From Adiantum capillus-veneris (Eukaryota > Streptophyta > Polypodiopsida > Polypodiales > Pteridaceae): a DNA stretch of 64,000 nucleotides. A program made the translations under genes and the position numbers. The notes under the pieces were generated by a model. The model saw only the letters and a program-made list of their open reading frames with translations. It made no database searches and was not told where the DNA came from. Position 1 is the stretch's first letter; the number at the start of each line of letters is the position of its first letter. Location: NCBI GenBank assembly GCA_014529385.2, contig CM043950.1, positions 74,841,935-74,905,934 on the forward strand, written 5' to 3'. Positions 44,590 to 56,083 of the stretch are shown here, piece after piece.

Positions 44590-45170
44590 AGGTGACCATG
44601 GGGTCTCTATCTTTATACAAGAACCAAACCCTCTGCTTAATTGTCTGGATCTATGCAGATGGCTCTCAAAATGATCGGACCCAGCTCTGGGATTCTTTGG
44701 CTCACATGAGGGAAAACTTTATCATGATGAAAGACTTCAACATGGTCAAATCTACAGATGACAGATTCAAGAAAAGAGGACGGAAAGCAGGGAGAAGGGT
44801 GCGTGGGACTAGCTAAAGTCTCATCTAGATCTATAGGACATAGGAACCCAAGGAGATTTCACTTGGCAAAATTACTGTCAAGGGGAAAACAGTAGGAAAG
44901 ATAGAATTGACAAGTGTTATGTTAGTCTCCCGCTAGACAACCTCTTCAATAGGCTCAAGGTGAAAACTAGGATGACATCTTGCTTCTCTGCTCACTACCC
45001 CTTATTAGCCACTCTTGATGACAAGGTCACCAAAATTAGAAAACAGTGGTTCCACACTGATCCTAATCTGTTCAAACTCGAGGAAGTTCAGAGTATCGTC
45101 AAGGCTATTTGGATTCAACAGTTCTCCAAAGGTCATAAGGGGCGGCTAAAGCCTGGGGTCTTGCAGTAAA
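44590..45170 (+). pseudogene. LINE endonuclease remnant
   Basis: The AP-like endonuclease nicks target DNA to prime reverse transcription. Visible pieces are IYADGSQNDRTQLWDSLAHM, FIMMKDFNMVKSTDD (GDFN in intact elements; Gly is Lys here), KDRIDKCYVS in another phase and FSAHYPLLATLDDK (SDHYP in intact elements; Asp is Ala). Loss of that Asp would remove a catalytic residue. Confidence 0.82.
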
Positions 45171-45384
45171 AGAAACTCAAATTAATCTTATTAGAATAAG
45201 GAAAGAGATCACATAGATCATAAGAAAAATAAAGGAAAATATCTATGAAGATCTTATCTGCCTAGAAACCTCGGCCAGTACTGACTCTAAGGATTAAATT
45301 CAAATCACAACCCTCAGACACAAACTCCGAGAGGAAGAAGGTCTTTATATTATTCACTCTAAAATTTTCTTTGGGGACTGGTGG

Positions 45385-46560
45385 GTGGGCAAGATTGTCA
45401 AGCCCACCAAGGAAATGTTGAAAATCATGAGAAAGAAACACCAGAAAGAGTCTCTCCCCCTTCTTGTCCCAGACTCAGGTACTGCAACTTTAGTTGAAGA
45501 GAACATAGAAGTAGCTAAAACTCACTTTGCCAATCTCTTTAGCACCCCTGAAATAATTGACAATGATACTATCAAGGCTAGGAATGAGCTCTAGAAAGAT
45601 AGGCACAGGGTCATCCCTTCTAATGATTATGTGAATCTGGACTCCAACATCTCAATAGAGGAGATCAAGGTGACCATTGAAGCATTAAAGCCATGCAAAA
45701 CTCCAGGAATTGATGGGCTGCCAGCCAAGTTCTATCAAACCTTTAAAGATATGCTAGCCCCAATCCCTTCTTCTAGTATGGGAAGAATCTTTCAAATACA
45801 AGGCTCTTCCTGCTTCTATCAACACTGGAATCATCAAAATTCTTCACAAGAAAGGCCCTAAGGAATTTCTGTCCAATTGGAGACCCCTCACCATGCTAAC
45901 ATAAGCCTACCAAAGTTTTGCCAAAGCTGTTGCAAATAGGAAGATGCCTTCTTTCATGAAGTGGCCGTGCGGGGAATAGAAAGGTTTCATCAAGGGGAGA
46001 AGAATATTGGAAGCAGTCATCTCTCCCTGTGAGGGGATTGACCATGCTGAAGAGACTGAACAAGGATTATGACGGTTTGGAATGGTCATTTATCGTAGAA
46101 GGATTTCTTATGATGGGATTTGGTAGGACTCTAGTTAGCTTTATGGAAACCCTGCTAGGAAATATGAGAGCCAGGGTGCGATCAATAACGGTATCTCTGA
46201 TCCATTTAATCTCTCCAGGACTGTCCGGCAAGGATATCCACTTGCCCCTTTTTACTTTTTGCAATCTCAGTAGATGGACTTAACTGCTTAGTTAAAGACA
46301 AAATGGACAAAGGGATCATAAAAGGAATAGCACTGTCGGGTGGAAAGCAGCAATGCCTATCACAATTTGCAGATAATACAAATGCAGTGTTGATCAATGA
46401 AGACTCCTCATTGACAGCTTTCTGGGAATGTGCATATCTTCTGCAAAGCCTCGGGCTCCAAAATCAATCATGCCAAGACTAGGATCCGAGCAAGCAAAAC
46501 ACCAATCCCTAATTGGATCCTAAGTCAAGGATGTGAGATAATTCAAGATGGAACAATGTT
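45385..46560 (+). pseudogene. LINE reverse transcriptase pseudogene
   Basis: Motifs in order: ALKPCKTPGIDGLPAKFYQT near 45680, KILHKKGPKEFLSNWRPLTM near 45840, KGFIKGRRILEAVI near 45985, RTVRQGYPLAPFYFL near 46215 and SQFADNTNAVLINEDSS at about 46360-46410. Plant L1 elements have FADD in the last; here the second Asp is Asn (codon 46375-46377), which would abolish activity. Frames change repeatedly. Confidence 0.9.
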
Positions 46561-46599
46561 CGGACTATAAGGTATACCTATGGGATTCAATGTCACATT

Positions 46600-47270
46600 A
46601 TCCCAAAGCCTTGGGCATGGGTTAGGGATTGGCTCACCACCAAACTCAACAAATGGTTGGGATTCCAAGCCTCCACTGTAGGCAGAGCCTTGGTAGTGAA
46701 GTGTTTCTTAATGGCATATGTTTTGTACTTCCTCTCTTGTTGGAGGCCACTTGATTTCCACCTCAAAGACATCACTAAGGTATGAAAGAATTTTCTTTGG
46801 TTAGGTGACCCCAACAAGACCAACAAGAAGGGAGCAGCCAAGGTAGGGTGGCAAGTGTGTTGTCTCCCAAAAGAATCTTGAGGGTTGGGGATCACAGACA
46901 TTACCAAAGTGGGTGAACTTTCCTTGGCTCACAATCTTTTTTGGCCCTCGGGATCTAACCTCCTCAAATCCCTATGGGCAGCATGGAATAGACATAGAGG
47001 GCTCATCAGAGTTGCCTGTGGCAACAAACACTCTTTCCCCATTAGAAGCATAGACTCAGTATGGTTACCCATAGCCCCAATCCCACCAGTCACATAAAGA
47101 GAGTGCAAAACAGCAAGAAGAGTGCATCTCAAGGGCATAAGAACATGGTAGGATCTATGGAAAAAAGCAGAGCACAGATGGGCTTTTTGAAACAACTTTT
47201 GCTACATGAATTCATAGGCACATTTTCTAGTATGTGGAATAAAATCAGAGCCGGGTTCTTTTGGATCATC
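46600..47270 (+). pseudogene. LINE C-terminal region remnant
   Basis: Across frames the sequence gives KLNKWLGFQASTVGRALVVK, NFLWLGDPNKTNKKGAAKVG and GITDITKVGELSLAHNLFW, the typical region after RT in plant L1 elements before the C-terminal zinc-binding reverse transcriptase region. Ends without a recognisable zinc site. Confidence 0.72.
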
Positions 47271-47781
47271 TAGGTTGACTGGAACAACATAATTTTTGAC
47301 CAGGCTTACCAGACACCAAGTTTGAGAAAATTGTTTTGTTTTCTTGATCTGCAGGCAAACCAACTCAAGCTGGACAAAGTTACCCTATACAATGCTGAGT
47401 ATAAGGCTTGCTGGGCTGCTGGGAGTATTACACAAAAGATGACATCAACAAAACTCATGAATTAATAGTCAATAACTCGATTGACCATCTTAGAAACATG
47501 TTGAGCAAGTGTCGGGTAGAGTTTGAAACTATTAGGAGGTTGTGGTGGAATGGAATTAGGCTAATGCAAATTTTTAATGATACCATGAACTCCGTGTCTA
47601 TGTAATGTATTTATCATTAAGGTTGTACCTAATCTACCCAGAAGTTATTTGCAATAATCCATCTGGGTTCCATCTCCCCAATAGTACATCTAAAGCCCAT
47701 GGGGGCGAAGTAACTTTTGTAATTTTTCCTTATCTATTAATTTAACTAAGAAACCTTTTATGGAGAAAAAAGAAAAGAAAA

Positions 47782-48462
47782 TGGAGCTATCTTGTTTGAG
47801 TGCAATTAAGTATGATCCGACAATCATGTTGAAGAATAGGTGCATCTTCTTTGAAATGGAATACAAGGAAGTGTTGGTTTAAGGATTAAAAATCTTAGTT
47901 ATAACAATACTAATCTCAAACTTATGATGCATCAAACAAGGCTTGCGAAGTCTCAAATGGTAGAGGACCAAAATAAGGTAGGGATTTCCATCGAGAGCCT
48001 CATGCAAGGTGGAGACCAGACTATGTTTACACCTTTAATGCAATTTCATGATTCATGGGGACTGAAGTACATATGGCTAGCTATTTGTGAGAGGTTAGAG
48101 GACTGAGTCGAATTGGAAGTTGAGGTCAAAAGGCCCAAAACATTTGATGATGTATAAAAGGTTGCAATACTGTGGTGTGCATGAGTGAGAGAGTAGATAG
48201 GACCAAATGAGCTTGCCTTTTCCAAGAGAGAGCACCTCCTTATATTAGGAACAAAGACTACATGCCAAGATGGCTACACATCTAGAACTACTCAGTGTCC
48301 TCCCACACTGGTCGGACACACACACACCACACCTCCCCCCTTAGGAAAGAAAAGATGGACATCTTTTTATAATCTTGCACTAATAATGGACTCAATAAGA
48401 GGGATCAACTTCGATGCCTTATCTGGGGGGGAGTGATCATACAACGGCTTAAGGCCTTGGGA
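47782..48462. other. Unassigned sequence after the LINE
   Basis: A plus-strand frame at 47900-48106 contains KLMMHQTRLAKSQMVEDQNK and TMFTPLMQFHDSWGLKYIWL and looks protein-like, but I do not recognise it. No terminal repeats seen. Confidence 0.35.
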
Positions 48463-48614
48463 TGGAACTTGGGGACTAGACTTGTCATCATGCCGATCAT
48501 CATCAAGGCATGGAACTTGGGGACTAGGCTTGTCATCATGCCGATCATCATCAAGGCACGGAACTTGGGGACTACACTTGTCATCATGCCGATCATGGTC
48601 AAAGCATGGAACTC
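48463..48614. repeat. 48-bp tandem repeat, about three units
   Basis: Units begin GGAACTTGGGGACTA at 48463, 48511 and 48559, with a partial unit at 48607. Each contains TGTCATCATGCCGATCAT. The 48-bp length keeps frame and makes a 16-residue repeat on either strand, but no gene context supports coding. Confidence 0.95.
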
Positions 48615-48854
48615 GTACATTTCACATATGTAAACATTATATCGCTATCCCAATGTAATGGAAAAAACTAGGAAGAGATAATTGAGGATTGGGCATGATA
48701 TTTTTGTGACATACATCCATTTCCATAAGGGGCTCGGTGAGCTTGAGTTGATGCTATTGCTAAGAGCTAAATGGAACAAGTGTTCGAAGAAACTAGTAGT
48801 GAGTTAAGTCACCCATATAGTGGTTTTAGTAACGCTTGCAAGAAAGAACCTTGA

Positions 48855-49537
48855 CATAAAGCCTCAATTAATCAGAATATTTTTATCTCACGTGGGGTTT
48901 GAATTGCACCTCGTGATAAAAAACCACAGACACTAACTCCTCCCACGTAATAATACTTAGTCCTCCACTTGTAATCAATGGAGAATAGAAACTCAAATAG
49001 AATGACCATAATTGGGGCATTAAATAAATGGATGTTGTCTGGGGCAATGTTTTTCCCCAACCAAAGTAGATCTTGTTACTTATGAAATGAGAAATTTTTG
49101 GATACCAAATGCAAAAACATGATTTTAAAAATGCAAAGACTTGGAAGGATGAAAAGGGATGTACAAAGTGCATGATCGGTTCTCATTGGTGAAACAAGCA
49201 GAGGCAAGTTTTTAGACCTACTAAAAGCTAGAAGGTACTCCTTTCCCACCTCAAAATGGCTCATCTTCCAACCTACTTTTCAACGTAAAGTGCAAGGATT
49301 GATCTTGAAGGCACAACCGGCAAGGAACGAGAACCAATGGTATGAAATAGTTGCCTTTGGTAATTGTGAATGCGATGAAGATGGAGGATTGAAAAAGATG
49401 AGTTTTGGCGATGGTCCGATATGGAGACCTTCCGCAATCCAAAAGGCGAGTTGGCCATCATTTTTGCAGCCCAACTAAAAATGATAACTTGCATTGATAA
49501 ATATGGGACCTCAATTGCCTGTGAACATGCAGGCTTA
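48855..49537 (+). repeat. Direct repeat D, copy 1 (~680 bp)
   Basis: Similar over its full length to 50577-51262, starting at CTCAATTAATCAGAATATTT and ending near the CCCAACTAAAAATGATAAC stretch. No LTR features (TG/CA ends, PBS or PPT) were found. Confidence 0.9.
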
Positions 49538-50576
49538 GTATAATTTTCCTTTATTATAACAACTGCTACTAGCATGATTTTGACGATGTGGTTTACATTA
49601 ATATGGAATTCGATTTGGTTCCTTATGATGATCACATTGATTATGGATTTAGAATTGATCTTGGAACCCGGATGATAATTGTGACCAATGATACCCTGAT
49701 ACATTGGGATGTGACATATATTGCTTATCCTAGTGGTATGGGATACTATAATATTTGAAAAAGAAACTCATCCATTCCGTGCCTAAGAAGTCAATAAGGA
49801 AAATCATGCCGTCATTTGCTCTCCATCAGAAACTCTACTATGTACATGTATTTTCCATTTTTGATGAGTATCAACACTAGTTCACATATGTATTCTAGCA
49901 TGCTTAAGGTTCAGAGAGTAAGAGTATTGACATTGGTTCACATATGTGGTAGAAAATATAACATGCTTAAGCTTCAGAGAGTAACCCATATCCATTTGGG
50001 TATCTCCACCATCCATGCTATATCAAAATGGAGCATAATTTTTCTCTACTTGAATGTAACCACTATCCTTGGGTACACCATGTAACATCTTTCCAAATTA
50101 ACTTTCTTGGGACAAACATGAAGGAAGAGAGTCAAGCTGGTACAATAGGCACACAGGTATATTCCCTCTAACTTCTGATCCAAAGAATTTTATTTCTATT
50201 TTTCACATTGTGCTCATCAAAAGTACAACCACCATGCCAAGTCTACAAAGCTCATACACTTACAATATGTGGTACCCAAGACGAGGCACATATGAAGCCT
50301 GGGAGATATACTTTTACCCTTTTCCATCTACAACAAGCACCATAGCCCCCTCATTGTGCACATGAGCCACTGATCTGTCTTCGAATATAACTCCTATTTT
50401 GTACAGTCATATTGTACATTAGACCACTAGAATAAGTCATGTGCTTAACAATACCATTGTTTACTTTTTCAATATCTAGAATCAGGGAAATTAAAATGCT
50501 CCTTCTTCTCCAAAGGTATTTGACACTATCGGAACATGGCTCACTTCATCTAACCTTTTGTTTTCGTTTAAATTCT
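49538..50576. other. Spacer between D repeats
   Basis: AT-rich with no supported gene. A short internal duplication (CACATATGT ... CATGCTTAAG ... TTCAGAGAGTAA) occurs at about 49876-49920 and 49938-49983. Confidence 0.55.
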
Positions 50577-51262
50577 CTAGCCAAAGTCTCAATTAATCAG
50601 AATATTTCAATCTCACGTAGGGTTTGAATAGCTCCTCCTGATAAAAAACAATCGACACTAACTCCTCTCAGGTAATAATATTTAGTCGTCAACTTGTAAT
50701 CAATGGAGAATAGAAACTCAAGTACAATGACCTAAACCCGGGCATTAAATAAATGGTTGTTCTCCAAGGCAATGTTTTTTTCGAACCGAAGTAGATCTTG
50801 TTACTTATGACGTGAGAACTTTTTGGCTACCATATGCAAAGACATTCTTTTAAAAATACAAAGATTGGAAGAATGAAAAGGGATGTGAAAAGTGCATGAT
50901 CGGCTCTCATTGGTGAAACAAGCACAGGCAAGTTTTCAAACCTGCTAAAAGCTAGACGATATTCCTTCCCCCCTCGGGATGGTTAGTCTCCCAACCTACT
51001 TTTCCACGTAAAGTATGAGGAACGATCTTGACCACACAAGCAACAAGCAATGAGAACTAGTGGTAATCAATAGTTACCTCTGGTAATTGTGAATGCGATG
51101 AGGATGGAGGTTTGAAAAATATGAGTTCTGCCGATGGTATGGTATGGAAACTTCCCCCAATTCAAAAGGCAAGCTGGCCATAATTTTTGCAACCCAACTA
51201 AAAATGATAACCCACATTGATAATTATGGGCCCTCGATCGTCTGTGACCACGACGTGTCTTA
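50577..51262 (+). repeat. Direct repeat D, copy 2
   Basis: Second copy, offset 1,722 bp from the first. Substitutions and small indels are scattered through it, so the duplication is old. Confidence 0.9.
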
Positions 51263-51406
51263 ATCACAAATTTCTCCTTGGGGTACATTATAGACAGAGT
51301 AATTAAGAGCTGGGTCGCACCCAGGGGAACCACAGGAAAGTGGCGGCAATCCTTAAAGCAACCCGGCTCTAAGTCACCATTGATAATGATTGATTGCAAA
51401 GCGAGA

Positions 51407-51464
51407 GCCTCTCTCTCTCTATCTCTCTTTCTCTCTCTCTCTCTCTCTCGCTCTCTCTCTCTCA
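51407..51464. repeat. (CT)n microsatellite, interrupted
   Basis: Three CT runs separated by single-base changes. Confidence 0.95.
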
Positions 51465-51479
51465 CCATGTCTGTGTGTC

Positions 51480-52194
51480 TACCATAGAAGAAGATTTAAG
51501 CTGGTGTATGCATCTGTGAATCTCAATGTGGGTATATACTTTGAATGTAAGTCTTGATGTTGTTTGAAGTCTTTTCTCAAATATCATTTCCCCGGAGGTC
51601 CTAAGTGTGTTCACACACATCAATACCACACATACGGTAATAGTGGAGTTAGTAGTGAGGAGATTTATGATTGAGCTATAAACCTAATCACATGAGCTAA
51701 GGTGATTTAGCATAATTAAAAATAGTATTGTAAGTACTTTATTAATCAACCCTACTTTCATTTTGTGTATATGTATTATTCCTTGCTTAGTCCATTGGTC
51801 ACATGCACATAGATTTGCTAGTTTAGGCACTGTGCATATGTTTATCCTGGTGTAGATTTGTCGGTTAAGCAACATCAACTACTAATGCAAATTCACTGGT
51901 TTAAACACCATAAAACTTAACGTAGATTTACCAATTTAGTACAGATTATTGGTTTGGGAAGCATGTCATATTGCTGTCGATTTGATAGTTTATTGGTGAA
52001 AGCATGTTAACATGTCACGCTTTTTGAGGTAGTTAACATATGCCAACAAGCACATCTTGTAAGCATAACACATGGATAGGACAATCATGTTTTTTCAAGT
52101 GTGTGGGCCACCATCATGAACTATACAAAGTGTGATACTTGGACTTCAAAAAAATGAATCTTAATATTTTTAAAATCTCTAACAGTTAAGCTCA
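51480..52194. other. No gene supported
   Basis: AT-rich spacer without a motif or repeat partner. Confidence 0.4.
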
Positions 52195-52665
52195 GTCGTT
52201 ACGTTGAGGTAGTGGTGTAGTCCTGAAGCATGGATGGAAGCACATCGTAGGGGCCACAGGTCAGAGAGAGGGAGGAAAGTCATTGGAAGCTGCAAGCAGG
52301 TCTGCAGTTCGAGCCCAGCAGTCAACCCAAGTGGAGGATAGCTCACCACTAGATCCAGCCACCTCCGACAGTAATCTTGACAGTACTCCACCGAGAAGGA
52401 AGTCAAGGGGCAAAGGTTCTGTTGCTTCTCCTCCACCCTACAAAAGATTGAATGCTTCTAATTCCCTAGGATCGCCAATGTCAAAGTACATGCATGCAGG
52501 GAAGGGGAAGCAGGACTCAGGTACTCTCTCTCTCTCTCTCTCTCTCTCTTCAATGAGGGGGCCACATTTGGAAGTTGTAAATCAAGCAAAGCATGACACA
52601 TTTCTCCAGCATGCCGCGACTACTGATATGTTAGTGAATCCTCTCACCCATGAGAAAGGACTTAG

Positions 52666-52704
<39 letters not shown>

Positions 52705-54240
52705 TCAATGAGGGGGCCACATTTGGAAGTTGTAAATCAAGCAAAGCAGGACACATTTCTCCAGCATGCCGTGACTACTAATATGTTAGTGAATCCTCTC
52801 ACCCATGAGAAAATTGTGTTGCTAAGCATATGCTCCAATAAACACAGAGGACTATGCAATATGCTTCTTTTTGCAGTAGCCTCTGGCTGCAATCTAGTTG
52901 TGGATTCTCTTACACTGATCAGGTGCTTGTGCATTGCCATAGGCATTCAAAGTGAATGCTTAGATGATTGCATCTAAGGAGAGCCCACGCAATTTCCTGT
53001 GTAGAAATTACTTGAAAGCCCTATTCTAGTGGGGTTTTGTACGGTTTTAATCTTATAATCCTGTGTGGTGTGCAGGTCGATGGAAATCTCCCAAGCTGAA
53101 CATCCCACTATAGGAAAAGTTTTGTGTAACAGCAGAAGAGTTTAATGTTGTCCATGGCCTCTCCATGGAATGTGACAACCCCAAATTGGTGAAGTGGGAG
53201 CACATTAGAGATTTGAATTGGTTCAATGTATTTAGAGAGGCAAAGGATCGCAAGAAATGGCACTCCAAATGCAGTAGCATTCGTAGCGACATGTACGACC
53301 AAGTACTTCAGCTGCACTACAGGGTGTACTAGAAGCCCCCCACCAACATGGAAATTAATTTGGCTTTTGCGAAGGGTTTTGTAAAACAATTCAGTCCAAT
53401 GGTAATTGCAAGTGGCTCAATCATGCAGTTCAATTGGGTTGAGTTTGCTGTCCAGCATTTGCAGGACCTTCGAGAAAAAGGAGACTACGATGCCCATGCT
53501 GAAAAGTGGAGGGTGCGTAATACCCACCCCTCAAGTCGAAAAACAGAGGAGGGCTCCGCGGAAACAAAGGAAGATTGCACTGGCCAAGTAGTTCTGGACG
53601 TTATTTTTGCTGCCAGGGCAACACCCCTCTCTATTAGCAACTCTCACAAAGTGATAGCAAGCTTGTCATATTTGGGGCTCTCTGATTTGAAACACATCAT
53701 GAGTGCAAATGACCATCTCAAAAATCGATTGCAGGATGCTAAATAGCAGCTCAAGAATGCGGGTCAAGAGCTTGAAGCTGCAAGGGTTCTGAAAGCAAGC
53801 CAGATATGGTCAGCCCTGTAGTACTTGCTATGAGACATCACATTCATGATGCTGAGAATGAATTGCGGTGTTTAGGCCTCGCTGACAGTGTGGATGCAAG
53901 GAGAGAAATAGAGCTCAAAGTAAAGATCGCTCGACACGGAAGGAGACACTGGATGGTTTGGGGTTTCCTCACAGTGAGGACACCCCCACTGCTGTTGATA
54001 TTGACATAACTTATCTTCATGTAAGTGCCGATGGGTTTTGTGATTGAACCTTATGTTTTGAATATGTGCACAACTATCCTATATACTTACCATGCCTCTG
54101 TTTTGATTGGTTTGTAGATTAATGTGGAGGTGCAAGAAGAGAGAGTGCACACCTGCGATAGTCAATTGCAGCTGCTCATGCAGAGAAGTAGGATGATACA
54201 AGTCTCCTAATCCCCACTGGCCTATGCAAGATAGCTATGG
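52195..54240 (+). pseudogene. Unidentified gene-like pseudogene
   Basis: The first part (52283-52500) gives a Ser/Pro/Lys-rich segment, TPPRRKSRGKGSVASPPPYK, like a low-complexity nuclear-protein tail. After a duplicated stretch and a possible acceptor AG near 53075, the frame reads FNVVHGLSMECDNPKLVKWE, HIRDLNWFNVFREAKDRKKW, then a stop near 53332, then FAKGFVKQFSPMVIASGSIM, FNWVEFAVQHLQDLREKGDY and HKVIASLSYLGLSDLKHIMS. A coiled-coil-like HLKNRLQDAK...QLKNAGQELEAARV follows, then in another phase HHIHDAENELRCLGLADSVD. I do not recognise the family. It is not Gag or Pol. It ends just before the 5' LTR at 54261. It may be a decayed host gene or a fragment carried by an element. Confidence 0.5.
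52524..52820 (+). repeat. 155-bp tandem duplication bounded by (CT)n tracts
   Basis: CAATGAGGGGGCCACATTTG occurs at 52551 and at 52706. Each copy is preceded by a GGTACTCTCTCT microsatellite (52524-52549 and 52669-52696). The copies differ at only a few positions, so the event is recent relative to the rest. Confidence 0.93.
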
Positions 54241-54260
54241 ACACTTTTACAGAGTGTATA

Positions 54261-56020
54261 TGAGGGCTACGTTGGTGCAGCCAAAGTTATTCCGCGCTAT
54301 AAAGTGTGTTATGCAATGCAAAGGGTGCTAACAGGTGCATGTCAAAGGGCTAAAGCATGTATGAAGACCCTGGGCAGGAGCGTGGCAGCGGAAATGTATT
54401 CTTAAAGTGGTTTTTTAGGCCAGGGGGGCCTCCAAAGTGAGATAATGATGACGGTAGGTCGCGGTGTTCGAGATGTGGGAAATGTGCCCCAAAATGTGGT
54501 ATTCAAGATGCTCTAGAAGCTCTTCTAGATAGCTCACCAAACAGAGTCCCGGTGTGAAAGTGATGATTGTCCGAAGATTGAGTGCTTTGCAGATTCCCGA
54601 CGGGCAGGGCAGGTATAGACAGGTGGCAAAAAATGGGATCAGTGGATACACATGTAAAGCTCGAGCTTTCGATCATGCCAGTTTTTTCGGTTCGCTATTC
54701 GAAGCTCAAACGAGCAAGTTATGGCGTGTGGAATATTTGCCGAGGGTCGGGTACGTGCTCACTGGGCCACGTCGATAGGCATGCTGACAAAGATATTTTT
54801 GAGCTCGCTCGGGTCCTAGAAAATTGCATGTAATGTGGGGGCTCAGTCAAAACTTGCGGCTCGCCGATCGAAGTCATGGTCACAGCGATGAGTCCACTTC
54901 AAGTTGACAAACCATCGCGGCAGGGGGGGTAAACTCGGTTTTTTTTTTCGAGTTGTCCGAGGCTAGCGTGACATTGAGGGGTGGACGAGAGCTGAAATTT
55001 TGAATCAATATGGTGAAGTTCCCATACCGCGACAGGAAAAAACTTTATCTGGCAAATCCGTGCGTATAGAAGCACCGGCACCATGGGAAATAAGTGGAAA
55101 AAAAAACATTGGCTATAAGTGGAAAGGGAAAAGGTGACATTAGAAAAAAAAAAAAAGATAGCTGGAGTTTGGGGAAAACAAAAGGGAAAGGCTCAAAAGG
55201 TAAGGGAGAGAAAGAAGAGGTTTTTTGGAAAAAAGAAAGGCTGCCCCAAAAAAAGAAATTTTTTTCTTTCTTTGCCTTGACAAAACTAAGAGGAGAAAAA
55301 AGAGAGAAAAAGAGCAGCCGTTTTCGAAAAAGAGGAAAAAGCTTTTCTTTGGGCTTCGGGAGAAGGGAGAGGAAAAAGAGAAGAGTTTTCTCGTGCTCGG
55401 CGGTCGAAGCGGGAATGCATGGTCTACGAAGTGGCTCGAAAGAGCGAGGGATTTTCAAGAGAAGAAGCCAGCGAGGGCGGCCAAGAGAAGCGACTTTTGT
55501 CGTAGTAAAGGCAACGGTGATGTTCCCACCGAGGTATGTGTCGAGGGAGTCGAGTGGTGAGGGTGTGCCTCTCTATATGAAGCGGCAATGGCCATGGAGT
55601 AGCCTTGAGGATGGTTCATGGAATTTGTACATGGTTTCTGGTTTGAAGGAGAAGCTGTGATTGTCAATTTTGGTGTCGTCTCTCCCCCCTTCCCCCCTTT
55701 CTGCTTTGCTCGTCCCCAGGGTGTGTGGTGCAGGTGTGTGTGAGTGCGTGCGTTCCCTCGGGCCCCTCGTGTGTGTGAGAGAGAAAGAGAGAGAGGTGTT
55801 GAGTTGTGGAAGTGCAAAAAGTGGGCAAGATCGGTGTGATCGTTGTCTAGAGACTATGCAGGTCATGTGTGAATTGGGCGAAGTGTAGGCGAGGCCCTGC
55901 TAGTGATAATTGTTCTTTTGAAGGTGCTTTTTGAGAGGACAGGGGTGTTGTAAATACCCTGAGCTATATAAAAGCAGTTGCGTGTGTGTCGGGTGTGTTT
56001 CCCATTCCCCCTCTCCATCT
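54261..56020 (+). repeat. 5' LTR of Tat-type element
   Basis: Its first ~830 bp match 61368-62352, from TGGTGCAGCCAAAGTT to GGCACCATGGGAAAT. The rest has no partner inside the window because the 3' copy is interrupted. It includes A/G-rich sequence at 55090-55470 that creates long Lys-rich frames. TATATAAAA at 55965-55973 is a good LTR promoter box. Compared with the 3' copy it lacks about 50 bp near 54405. Confidence 0.88.
55965..55973 (+). promoter_or_regulatory. TATA box of 5' LTR
   Basis: TATATAAAA about 50 bp before the LTR end; transcription would start near 55995, leaving a very short R-U5. Confidence 0.65.
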
Positions 56021-56022
56021 TC

Positions 56023-56042
56023 TGGTGCCCCCACGAAGGAGC
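56023..56042 (+). promoter_or_regulatory. PBS of Tat-type element
   Basis: TGGTGCCCCCACGAAGGAGC directly after the LTR, a tRNA-complementary-type sequence ending the TGG of a CCA tail. The tRNA was not identified. Confidence 0.6.
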
Positions 56043-56083
56043 ACACTGATTGCTCAGAGTTAAGTGAAGAGAAGCAGTTTTTC

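Larger units (their letters stand above)
44395..47781 (+). mobile_element. L1-type LINE, 5'-truncated and decayed
   Basis: Endonuclease, RT and a C-terminal region occur in order on the plus strand, followed by an A-rich tail at about 47762-47781 (GAGAAAAAAGAAAAGAAAA). There are no LTRs. Multiple stops and shifts show it is inactive. The left border next to an RT scrap fits ordinary LINE 5' truncation. No target duplication could be assigned. Confidence 0.85.

Noticed and set aside
48463-48614. Possible CRISPR array
   Set aside because: The units are contiguous with no spacers, and this is plant DNA.
48405-48633. 16-residue repeat proteins on both strands
   Set aside because: Follow from the 48-bp unit length; no start context or neighbouring gene.
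49273-49704. 143-residue minus-strand frame
   Set aside because: The matching position in the second D repeat has frameshifts and stops, and no domain is recognised.
55045-55660. Lys/Arg-rich frames up to 188 residues, both strands
   Set aside because: They lie in an A/G-rich part of the 5' LTR of the Tat-type element and are compositional.
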